From: Streptomyces sp. NBC_01549
Lineage (GTDB): Bacteria; Actinomycetota; Actinomycetes; Streptomycetales; Streptomycetaceae
Reading direction: 5' to 3'
Assembly: GCF_026339955.1 (NCBI RefSeq)
Contig: NZ_JAPEPW010000005.1
Coordinates: 1-64,000 of the forward strand
DNA length: 64,000 nucleotides
The translations under genes and the position numbers were made by a program. This document shows, one piece after another, positions 8,428 through 15,453 of this stretch (position 1 is its first letter; every line of letters begins with the position of its first letter). The notes below the pieces were generated by a model. The model was not told where the DNA came from. It made no database searches and worked only from the letters and a program-made list of their open reading frames with translations.

Positions 8428-9081
8428 TCAGTTGCTGATCCGCAGCTCCTGCTGCGCGTATCGCGGGTCATCGGCCTGAGTGAGCATGAACTCCGCGAGG
8501 TCGGCCCGGGAGATGCGCGAGCCGACCCGGTCCCCGGATCCGGTCGCGGTGCGCACCTTGACACTTCCCGATCGGGGCGTGTCGTTGGGTGCGGTGACGG
8601 CCACGATGGTCCAGTCGCGATCCGAGCCGCGAATGGCCTCGCCCACCGCGGCTGTCTCGTTGACCATGGGGCGGGTGGCGGGCAGCAGTCTGAGCAGAGC
8701 GAAGCTCGCGCTGCGCAACGCGCGCAGCAGGGGGTTGCGGGGAATCAAGATGCTCGGCCCCCAGCTGTAGACGAGCCTGCGGACGCCGTGTGTGCGCATC
8801 GCGGCCAGGATGGTGCCCGTTCCCGACGCGAGGGGCAGGTCCCGGGGCCCGCCGAGGATCGTGGGGCTCAGGGCGGCGAGGACGGCGTCGGCGCCGCGGA
8901 CGGCGTCCTCAACGGCCACCTCGTCGGTCAGTTCGCCCTGCGCGATCCGCAACCGTTCGTGGCGCAGCGTGAGCTTCGCCGGATTTCGGATCAACGCCAC
9001 CACGTCGTGTCCGGCGGCGAGTGCCTGCTCGGCCAGGTGCGTGCCGGTGCGCCCGCTGGCGCCGGAGATGGTCAGTTTCAT
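8428..9081 (-). CDS. NAD(P)H-binding NmrA/SDR-a5-like protein
   Basis: This is a 217-residue atypical SDR starting MKLTISGASGRTGTHLAEQA (the GxxGxxG of NmrA-like proteins), then VVALIRNPAKL and a C-terminal SRADLAEFML. The ATG at 9081 is preferred over an upstream in-frame codon because a GGGAG ribosome-binding site sits just before it. It is divergent from the TetR gene at 9206, and the shared gap holds paired operator-like sites. It is probably the direct target of that regulator. It may reduce quinones or act as a redox sensor. Confidence 0.88.
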   Translation of the reverse strand: MKLTISGASGRTGTHLAEQALAAGHDVVALIRNPAKLTLRHERLRIAQGELTDEVAVEDAVRGADAVLAALSPTILGGPRDLPLASGTGTILAAMRTHGVRRLVYSWGPSILIPRNPLLRALRSASFALLRLLPATRPMVNETAAVGEAIRGSDRDWTIVAVTAPNDTPRSGSVKVRTATGSGDRVGSRISRADLAEFMLTQADDPRYAQQELRISN

Positions 9082-9132
9082 CAAGTCTCCCGAGCCTGGT
9101 CCGAGCCGAATCGCGGCACAGCCGCACAACAC

Positions 9133-9185
9133 GAGGGGTGCCTCACTTTCGACGTCAGCGTAACACAGAAGTCGAGGTACCCCTC
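9133..9185. promoter_or_regulatory. paired operator sites between divergent genes
   Basis: GAGGGGTGCCTC (9133-9144) and GAGGTACCCCTC (9174-9185) are inverted copies of one 12-mer, GAGGGGTRCCTC, with one difference, spaced 29 bp apart. Each is itself an imperfect palindrome. They lie between the NAD(P)H-binding gene and the TetR gene, which suggests autoregulated divergent control by the TetR protein. Confidence 0.65.
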
Positions 9186-9205
9186 ACGTTGATAGGCTGT
9201 GGAGC

Positions 9206-9886
9206 ATGCCCCCTGAACGCGCACCAGCCGCGACCACGGCCTCCGCGCCCGCCCGGCCGCTGCGTCGGGATGCCCAGCGCAACCGCGACTCGCTGCTGGC
9301 CGCAGCCCGGGCCATGTTCGCCGAGCACGGGATGCAGGCGTCGCTGGAGCAAGTCGCCAAGCGCGCCGGGGTGGCCATCGGCACCCTCTACAAACACTTC
9401 CCCACCCGGCTCGACCTGGTGCAGGAGGTCTTCGCCGGCAAGCTCGCGATCTGGGTCGCCGCGGCCGAGCAGGCCCTGACCATGGACGACGCGTGGGAAG
9501 GGCTGTGCCTCTTCCTGGAAACCATGTGCGAACTCCAGACCCGCGACCGGGGCTTCAACGACTTCGCCTCGATCCGGCTGCCGGAGAACGCCTGCCTGGC
9601 CGGCCAGCAGACCAGGATCCATGACCTCGGCGTGCGCATCGTCGAACGGGCGCGAGAGCAGGGCAGCCTACGACCCGACCTGGCGCCCGAGGACCTCGCC
9701 TTCATCATCTGGTCCCACAGCCGGATCATCGAGGCGACCGACGGGATCGCCCCGCACGCCTGGCGCCGCCACCTGCACCTGATGCTCGACGGCTTCCGCG
9801 CCGAGCACGCCCACCCACTCCCCGAACCGCCCCTGACCCCCCAACAGCTCTACCGCGCCATGCTCCGCCTCGGCGGCGCCGACTGA
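9206..9886 (+). CDS. TetR-family transcriptional regulator
   Basis: This is a 226-residue regulator. A disordered Ala/Pro leader is followed by a TetR helix-turn-helix at about 21-67: RDSLLAAARAMFAEHG, ASLEQVAKRAGVAIGTLYKHF, PTRLDLVQEVF. The C-terminal half matches the SbtR-type ligand domain (LCLFLETMCELQTRDRGF). Length is normal. It is divergent from the NAD(P)H-binding protein gene, and paired operators lie between them. Confidence 0.9.
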   Translation: MPPERAPAATTASAPARPLRRDAQRNRDSLLAAARAMFAEHGMQASLEQVAKRAGVAIGTLYKHFPTRLDLVQEVFAGKLAIWVAAAEQALTMDDAWEGLCLFLETMCELQTRDRGFNDFASIRLPENACLAGQQTRIHDLGVRIVERAREQGSLRPDLAPEDLAFIIWSHSRIIEATDGIAPHAWRRHLHLMLDGFRAEHAHPLPEPPLTPQQLYRAMLRLGGAD

Positions 9887-10858
9887 TTACCCGGACCTCC
9901 GAGCTGGTCACCGTCATGCAGGACGAGTGCGTTCCCGATCCGACCTTCTGGCCACCACCAACGCGCAGCCTTTACCCGGCCATGCTGCGATCCACCGCGC
10001 CTCGGTAGGGCCCCTGCTCAGCCATAACATCATGCGAGCGACCGTGGGGAGCGACGACGGGATCGCGACATCGGTGGTCTCCGGTCGTAGTTGAACACCC
10101 GCCACGCCAGCGCATCCACGACCGAGAGCAACTGCCGGTCGACCCGCTCACAGACATCCGCCTCCAGCTCCCACATCTCAGGGTTGGCCGGTAGATCGGC
10201 GGACCTCAGCTAGAACACCGGACTCCCATCCGTAGATCATCCAGGTCCGGTTGATGCCCTACCAAGGCTCGGGTAGGTGCCGAAGGCGTGCACCGTCGTG
10301 ACTTCCCCGTGCTCACCCAGGATCAAGGGCGTCAGTATCTCCGAGCAACCACCTCAAGGCGGGTGTGACCTCGATCTGGGCGCGGCGGCGCAGGTGATCG
10401 ACCGCACGGTTCGATCTTCACGGGCACGACGATCGCAGCGGGATCAGCATCGGCTGCGCCGGAAACCGCGGACACACCGCAGTTGCCGCGTTCGCCTCGA
10501 CCATCTCAGCGGCTCCGCGTTCCAGTTCCTGGCCGCCGTCCAAGCCCCGGCGGCAACACCATCGCCAGCGCACTCGCCAGCCTGCCCAACACCTACACCC
10601 TCGCAGCCTCACCAGCCGTCGCGATCGGCTACGTCGCCGCCTGCATGGCCGCCGCCCTGATCGGCTGACTGGACGGCACGCCCTCAGAAAGCCACTGGCA
10701 GGCATCCGGCCAACTATGATCCCTAACACACAAGCCGGGCCAGAAATGAGACAAATGGCTGTCCAATACGGACCAGACGTCACTCGACGCTATACCGTCC
10801 GAACAGGACACCGACCTATCTAGACACGGCGACTGCGGACAGAAACGGACGTTTTCCG
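9887..10858. other. decayed sequence, no intact gene
   Basis: No convincing complete gene is present. On the minus strand, about 10203 to 10081 keeps coding-like third-position GC and reads ANPEMWELEADVCERVDRQL followed by SVVDALAWRVFNYD. A neighbouring minus-strand stretch (about 10350-10280) reads LGEHGEVTTVHAFGTYPSLG. Stops and frame changes separate the pieces, so this looks like a rotted gene I do not recognise. On the plus strand 10560-10667 reads as a short hydrophobic end (VAIGYVAACMAAALIG) without a believable start. Confidence 0.5.
10760..10810. promoter_or_regulatory. inverted pair of TGTCCnnnnCGGAC boxes
   Basis: TGTCCAATACGGAC (10760-10773) and the reverse complement of GTCCGAACAGGACA (10797-10810) share the TGTCC-N4-CGGAC pattern, 23 bp apart. 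The pair sits about 50 bp upstream of the GTG at 10859. It could be an operator for that gene; the evidence is only symmetry and position. Confidence 0.4.
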
Positions 10859-11392
10859 GTGTCGATGGGCGCCATGGACGCGCACCTGGAACGGATGCGC
10901 CGGCACCCCGACATCGCCGGACGGGTGCTGCGCCTGGAGTACACGTCGGTCAGCCTCAACCCGAAGGCGAGGCTGTTCGGCCGGCGCAGTCTGCTGGAGC
11001 AGTTCGACCCTGGCCGGGCCGCGGACCGGCCCGTCCTCGCCGCGTTCGAGGAGGAGCTCGCCTGCCCGTGGGCGCTGTACCACGTGCGGCGGATCCTGCC
11101 CGTGGCGAAGGCGGACCCGACTCGGCGCGGGCGGGCGATGCGCTCGGTGGAGCGGGTCGACGTGGGCCGGGCGTCCGCTCTCGGCCGGAGGCTGCGGAGC
11201 GTCTCGGAGCGGCACGGCGTCCCGGTCGAGGTCGATGAGCGCTACGGGCGGGTGCGGGCGTGGGTCGAGCGGCGTGGGCCGGCGCTGCCGACCGTGGAGG
11301 AATTGATGGTCACCGCCCCGTTCCAGGTCCGGGACAAGAAGGTGCCGCATTTCGAACGGGAGTGGGCCGCGCACCGCCGCAGCCGGCCGTGA
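10859..11392 (+). CDS. hypothetical protein, basic, helical
   Basis: This is a 177-residue protein from GTG 10859 (or ATG 10865). It is rich in Arg and Glu, with no signal peptide or membrane segment. Segments such as HLERMRRHPDIAGRVLRLEY and ALGRRLRSVSERHGVPVEVD suggest a soluble helical protein, possibly nucleic-acid binding. I do not recognise the family. Codon third positions are strongly G/C, so it looks real. A 250-bp gap with a hairpin separates it from the next gene. Confidence 0.6.
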   Translation: MSMGAMDAHLERMRRHPDIAGRVLRLEYTSVSLNPKARLFGRRSLLEQFDPGRAADRPVLAAFEEELACPWALYHVRRILPVAKADPTRRGRAMRSVERVDVGRASALGRRLRSVSERHGVPVEVDERYGRVRAWVERRGPALPTVEELMVTAPFQVRDKKVPHFEREWAAHRRSRP

Positions 11393-11486
11393 CGCGCTCT
11401 GGGGGTTAGTGAGATTGACAGCCACCCACCAAGAGCGCCATATTGATTACGCGAAACTAGCGGTAAAAATGGTGGGCGGCGGAAGG

Positions 11487-11504
11487 CACCCTCTCGCGAG
11501 GGTG
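11487..11504. promoter_or_regulatory. small perfect hairpin in the gap before the excisionase-like gene
   Basis: CACCCTC TCGC GAGGGTG forms a 7-bp perfect stem with a 4-base loop, about 140 bp upstream of the next start. The rest of 11393-11644 is noticeably AT-richer around 11430-11470, as expected for a promoter region. No clear promoter boxes can be named. Confidence 0.35.
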
Positions 11505-11644
11505 TCGGCCCAGGGCGGCAACCCCGACCGAACGTCCCGCCGACCACCTTCACCAACTCGACTCGCCCGCCGGCGCGTGAGCGCCGGAGGAACAAAGAGG
11601 AGCAGGCCCTCAGTATAGGGCCGCGATCCGAACCGGAGAGTGCA

Positions 11645-12604
11645 ATGTCCAAGGCCCTGAACCCGCAGCGCCGCGTCGTCGGCGGCCGCGCGGTGGTCAA
11701 CCGCGACTGGATCCGCGAGTTCACCGGCGCCAGCGTCGGCACTGCGGCCCGCTGGTACAAGGTGCGCCTCGAGCAGCCCAAGGAGCACCGCCATCCGGAG
11801 AAGGAGCGCATCGACGGGACCGACTTCTACGACGAGGAGCAGTTCCGCGACTTCTACACGTGGTTCCAGCAGGAGAAGGCGAGCAAGGTCCTCAAGGCCG
11901 ACCCCGAGCTATACCAGGCCGACCCGGAGGACGTCGTCTCCATCAACACGGCCGCCAAGTGGCTGGGCTTCAACGGAGCGTCGGCAATCCGCAAGTACCT
12001 CAAGGACAACCCCGACTACTTCCCGAAGCCCCTCGCCGAGCCGGTCGAGGGCCCGACCGGCCGCATGATCCCCGGCTTCCGTGTCGGCGACCTGCAGGAC
12101 TTCGACCGCAAGCGCACCGGAGACAAGCTCGGCAAGGCCGGCCGCCGTCCCGGGCCCCAGGCCGACGCGGCCGTCGGCCGGCCCTCCGCCCTCGAGGATG
12201 CCCTCGCGGCCGAGCTGAGCGCCCACACCGGCGGCGAGCCGCTCACCGCCACGCAGCTCGCCGAGCAGTACGCCACCGAGGCGATCGACCGCGACGGCTA
12301 CCACCCGGGGCTGGCCGCGGAGCTCAGCGTGCAGCACGGCGGGCCGCAGAGGTCCTGGGAGTACGTCGTACGCACCGCCCTTGAGCACCGCCCCGCGGCC
12401 GCGCCAGCCCGCTCGGAAGCCGACCGGCGGGCGGCCGTCGCCCTGGCCGCCCTGCGCGAACGCGGCGACATCCGGGGACTCGCCGCCTCCCTCGCCCGCG
12501 AGCACGGAGGCAGCCCCGACGTCTGGTCACGCGCGGTGAACGCGGCCCGCGGGATCGCCGGCTCGACCACTGATCACCCCACACCGAAGGACGAGTCCCG
12601 ATGA
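11645..12604 (+). CDS. DNA-binding protein with excisionase-like helix-turn-helix segments
   Basis: This is a 319-residue soluble protein. Residues about 18-60 (WIREFTGASVGTAARWYKVR) and about 96-135 (VSINTAAKWLGFNGASAIRK, then YFPKPLAEPVEG) look like two MerR/excisionase-type winged-helix units: a helix-turn-helix followed by a 'P-x-P' recognition wing. The C-terminal half has two similar repeats ending LAAELSVQHGGPQRSWEYVV and LAASLAREHGGSPDVWSRAV. Its stop overlaps the next ATG. It is possibly a replication or copy-control protein; the exact role is unknown. Confidence 0.7.
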   Translation: MSKALNPQRRVVGGRAVVNRDWIREFTGASVGTAARWYKVRLEQPKEHRHPEKERIDGTDFYDEEQFRDFYTWFQQEKASKVLKADPELYQADPEDVVSINTAAKWLGFNGASAIRKYLKDNPDYFPKPLAEPVEGPTGRMIPGFRVGDLQDFDRKRTGDKLGKAGRRPGPQADAAVGRPSALEDALAAELSAHTGGEPLTATQLAEQYATEAIDRDGYHPGLAAELSVQHGGPQRSWEYVVRTALEHRPAAAPARSEADRRAAVALAALRERGDIRGLAASLAREHGGSPDVWSRAVNAARGIAGSTTDHPTPKDESR

Positions 12605-12861
12605 CCAGCTACCAGCTCCGCGACACCACCACCCGCCAGCTCCTCGCCCGCGACCTGGCCGACTACGCCGCGACCGAGGCCGCGGCGGACCGCCTCGACG
12701 ACGAACTGGAACACGCCCTTGCGGCCAACGGCGAAGGCGCCGGCCGCATCCGGCTGCGCCTGGACGTCGAGCGGGTCACCGACGGCGTCACCGAGACTGT
12801 CGGCCACCACATCCTGCTCCTCGGCGTGGACGACGTGCCCGACCTGCTGCCCGCCGTGTGA
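12601..12861 (+). CDS. small acidic hypothetical protein
   Basis: This is an 86-residue acidic protein starting MTSYQLRDTTTRQLLARDL, coupled by an ATGA overlap to the preceding DNA-binding gene. It has a helical middle (EAAADRLDDELEHAL) and a beta-rich end (RIRLRLDVERV, HHILLLGVDDV). I do not recognise a family. A strong hairpin terminator follows 45 bp after the stop. Confidence 0.65.
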   Translation: MTSYQLRDTTTRQLLARDLADYAATEAAADRLDDELEHALAANGEGAGRIRLRLDVERVTDGVTETVGHHILLLGVDDVPDLLPAV

Positions 12862-12906
12862 TCGCCGCGCGCGAAACACGTACCACCGACTACCGCGCTT
12901 GGAGTG

Positions 12907-12942
12907 CAGCTGTGGCCCCCGGCCTACCGGGGGCCACAGCTG
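12907..12942 (+). terminator. hairpin terminator
   Basis: The 16-bp arms 12907-12922 (CAGCTGTGGCCCCCGG) and 12927-12942 are perfect complements around a 4-base loop. The hairpin closes the 11645-12861 operon. There is no U-run, as is usual for actinomycete terminators. Confidence 0.85.
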
Positions 12943-13009
12943 TGAGTAGGGTTGCCAAGACCCAAGGAAGAGCGTATAATTGATTTTAAGTTTCAGGCGG
13001 CATCCGGGC

Positions 13010-13030
13010 GCGGCAACGCCCGGCTGGCGG
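13010..13030 (+). promoter_or_regulatory. shared leader motif upstream of the methyltransferase
   Basis: A 21-base block beginning GCGGCAACGCC and ending CGG is repeated, with two changes, at 14460-14480 upstream of the PAPS-reductase-like gene. Both copies lie 33-36 bases before the start codon. It could be a protein-binding site or part of a structured 5' leader RNA. Confidence 0.55.
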
Positions 13031-13062
13031 CCTCACCAACTCCACTCGCGAAGGAGTCACTC

Positions 13063-14391
13063 GTGCTGCGGTTCGCTCCGGTACTTTCGTCCCTCGAACT
13101 GGCCCGCCTCAAAGCCTCCCTGGGGCCCATCCCGTTCATCGACCTCTTCTGCGGCTGTGGAGGCAGCAGTTGCGGCTTGGAAGAGGCCGGCTACGTGCTT
13201 GAACTGGCGATCAACCACGACCCCGTGTCCGTATGGACGCACCGCACCAACCACCCGCACGCCGAGCACAAGTGCGAGGACATCCACAGGTACGACAAGC
13301 GCAACCTGCCGCGCACCCGCGTGGTCTGGGCCTCCATCCTTTGCACCGAGGCCAGTCCCGCCGGCGGGAAGAAGCGCACCCGTGGCCAGACCCGCCTCAG
13401 CCTCACCGGCAAGGATGAAGGCGCCAAGGAAGCCACCTTCGTGCAGACCCGGGCCTCTGCGCTGGACGTCCTCGCCGTCACCGACCTCCACCGGCCCGAT
13501 GCCGTCCTGATCGAAAACGTCACCGAGTTCGCCACCGACTGGGAACTGTTCGACTGGTGGCTGCGCGGCATGGAACTGCTCGGCTACAACGTGCAGATCG
13601 TCAACGCGTCGTCGGCCCACCTGGGTGGTGGGGACAACCTGCTGCCGCCCCAGCTGCGCGACCGCATCTACATCGTCTTCACCCGCAAGGGCCTGCCCCT
13701 GCCGGACGTGCGGGTACGGCCGGAGGCCATGTGCCCGGAATGCGGGCCGGTGCTGGCCAACCAGGTGTGGAAGAACCCGAAAGCACGCCGCATCGGCAAG
13801 TGGGGCGTCGAGTACACCTTCCGCTGCCCCAACCGGGCGTGCGGCCACCTGGAGCTGACGCCGCTGACCCGCCCGGTCGGCGACATCATCAACTGGGGTC
13901 TGCCCGGCCAACGCGTGGGCGACGGCCGGCCCAACTTCAAAAAGTTCAAGCCCTACGCGGCCGCGACCCGGGCCCGGATCGCGGTAGGCCTGGAGCGGTT
14001 CGGCACTGACCCGTACATCGTGATGCTCCGAAACCACGGCACCGCCCTGCCGATCAGCGGCCCGGTGCCCGCGCTGGCCGCGCAGGGCCGCCACCACGCG
14101 CTTATCGTCCCGATCGGCCGCAAGGGCGCCCCGCGCACCACCGCCGAGCCGCTGACCACGGTGGCGTGCAAGCCGCACCACTCGCTGGTCATCCCGGCCC
14201 CGACGGTGGACGACTGCACGCTGCGGATGCTGGAGGTGGAGGAGCTCAAGCTGGTCCAGCGCTTCCACGAAGAGTTCATCATCCAGGGCAACCAGACCGA
14301 GGCGATCCTGCAGATCGGCAACGCGGTCAGCGTCAACGCCGCGCGCTGGCTGGGCGAGCGGCTGCTCCCCAGCCTGGCCCTGGCCGCCTGA
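13063..14391 (+). CDS. C5-cytosine-type DNA methyltransferase with zinc-ribbon insert
   Basis: This is a 442-residue protein. The GTG at 13063 is chosen because AAGGAG lies just upstream and the shared leader motif ends 33 bases before it; a TTG-start extension to 12952 is unlikely. Motif I is FIDLFCGCGG (residues 25-34, SAM binding). At motif IV the usual PCQ reads ILCTEASPAGG with the candidate catalytic Cys at 94. Motif VI is LIENV (Glu151), motif VIII PQLRDRIYIV, and motif X QIGNAVSVNAARWLGERL. Before the C-terminal part a Cys4 zinc ribbon (C224, C227, C255, C260) is inserted. It probably methylates cytosine in DNA; the altered motif IV resembles phage-type enzymes. No restriction enzyme is adjacent. 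Confidence 0.88.
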   Translation: MLRFAPVLSSLELARLKASLGPIPFIDLFCGCGGSSCGLEEAGYVLELAINHDPVSVWTHRTNHPHAEHKCEDIHRYDKRNLPRTRVVWASILCTEASPAGGKKRTRGQTRLSLTGKDEGAKEATFVQTRASALDVLAVTDLHRPDAVLIENVTEFATDWELFDWWLRGMELLGYNVQIVNASSAHLGGGDNLLPPQLRDRIYIVFTRKGLPLPDVRVRPEAMCPECGPVLANQVWKNPKARRIGKWGVEYTFRCPNRACGHLELTPLTRPVGDIINWGLPGQRVGDGRPNFKKFKPYAAATRARIAVGLERFGTDPYIVMLRNHGTALPISGPVPALAAQGRHHALIVPIGRKGAPRTTAEPLTTVACKPHHSLVIPAPTVDDCTLRMLEVEELKLVQRFHEEFIIQGNQTEAILQIGNAVSVNAARWLGERLLPSLALAA

Positions 14392-14404
14392 CCGCCCCTC
14401 ACCC

Positions 14405-14441
14405 GCGGCGGTCCGGGACCCTCCCGGTCCCTGACCGCCGC
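14405..14441 (+). terminator. hairpin terminator after the methyltransferase
   Basis: Arms 14405-14420 and 14426-14441 pair at 15 of 16 positions around a 5-base loop, beginning 14 bases after the methyltransferase stop. It separates that gene from the next transcription unit, so the PAPS-like gene probably has its own promoter or depends on read-through. Confidence 0.8.
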
Positions 14442-14459
14442 ACCCCCTGTCGGCCCGGT

Positions 14460-14480
14460 GCGGCAACGCCTGGCTGACGG
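14460..14480 (+). promoter_or_regulatory. shared leader motif upstream of the PAPS-reductase-like gene
   Basis: This is the second copy of the 21-base GCGGCAACGCC... block (19 of 21 bases equal to 13010-13030), 36 bases before ATG 14516 and directly after the terminator hairpin. Recurrence at the same distance from two starts argues for shared control of the two genes. Confidence 0.55.
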
Positions 14481-14515
14481 ATTCCACCGACTCGCCTCAC
14501 CAGGGAGCTCCGTTC

Positions 14516-15273
14516 ATGTCTAAGCAGACGGGCCGCGGCCGCCGAGCCTTCACTGTCCGGCGTCACGTCGTCCAATTCAGTGGCGGCATCGGATCCTTCG
14601 CCGTCGCGGTATGGGTCGCCCGGAAGTACGGCACCCGCAACCTCACCCTCCTGATCGCCGACACGGGCATCGAGGACGACGACCTGTGGAGGTTCGCCGA
14701 AGACACCAGCCAGCTTCTCGGTGTGCCGCTGACGAAGGTCGCCGATGGTCGCACCCCGTGGGAGGTTTTCCGCGACGTCCGGTTCCTCGGCAACGACCGG
14801 CTGGCTCCCTGCACGCGCCTGCTCAAGCAGGTGCCCTGCCGGGAATGGATGGAGCAGCACGCCGACCCCGCCGACACGCTGGTGTACGTAGGGATCGAGA
14901 ACAATCGGCGCGATCGGGCCCGGATCCCGGCGATCGCCCGAAACTGGAAGCCCTGGGTCACACGCTTCCCGCTGTGCGGGAAGTGGGAGCCGGCCCGGAC
15001 CAAGGAGCAACTCCTGGACGAGGCCCGGGCCCTGGGCGTCGCACCTCCCCGCCTGTACGGGCTCGGCTTCGGCCACAACAACTGTGGAGGCCGTGCGTTC
15101 GCGCGGGCCAGCGCCAGTGGAAGCACTTGCTGGAGGTCCTGCCCGAGCGGTACGCGTACGCCCAGGAGCGGGAGGAGGAACTGCGGCAGCTGCTCGGCGA
15201 CGTCAGCATCCTCCGTGATCGCCGAGGCGGCGAGTGCCGGGCCCTCCCGCTGAGGCTGCTGCGCGAGCGATAG
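14516..15273 (+). pseudogene. PAPS-reductase-like (PP-loop) protein, frameshifted near its C terminus
   Basis: The N-terminal part reads VVQFSGGIGSFAVAVWVARK, with the PP-loop SGGIGS at residues 22-27 that binds adenylated sulphur donors. Then come LLIADTGIEDDDLW and PCTRLLKQVPCREWM. The frame from 14516 hits GHNNCGG near 15080 and then loses homology. The family's continuation, CVRAGQRQWKHLLEVLPERY, appears in the next frame from about 15097 and ends at 15273. One base missing around 15087-15096 explains this. Read in the original frame only, it would end at 15253. Phage and plasmid relatives sit next to DNA-modification genes, as here. Confidence 0.8.
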
Positions 15274-15287
15274 GCGGTGCTCAGCGC

Positions 15288-15316
15288 GATGCCCCAGGCT
15301 GATGGCCTGGGGCATC
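15288..15316. terminator. hairpin terminator between convergent units
   Basis: GATGCCCCAGGC (15288-15299) pairs perfectly with 15305-15316 around a 5-base loop. It lies between the end of the PAPS-like gene and the convergent gene ending at 15454, so it can serve both strands. Confidence 0.75.
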
Positions 15317-15453
15317 GGCGTTCACGGGTCAGTCGGGCCGCCCTCACGCCGGTGGACGAGCCGATGCAGCATGCGCCGCAGGTCTGCCCAGACGGCTCGC
15401 GCTTCGTATCCGAACATGGCCTGCTCCCATCGCCGCGGCCGGGCTCATCGCCC

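Noticed and set aside
10277..10660. Plus-strand 127-codon frame in the decayed zone
   Set aside because: No domain, weak start, and the neighbouring minus-strand pieces show better coding character.
12952..13062. TTG-start extension of the methyltransferase by 37 residues
   Set aside because: No ribosome-binding site, and the leader motif and AAGGAG lie inside it; GTG 13063 is far better.
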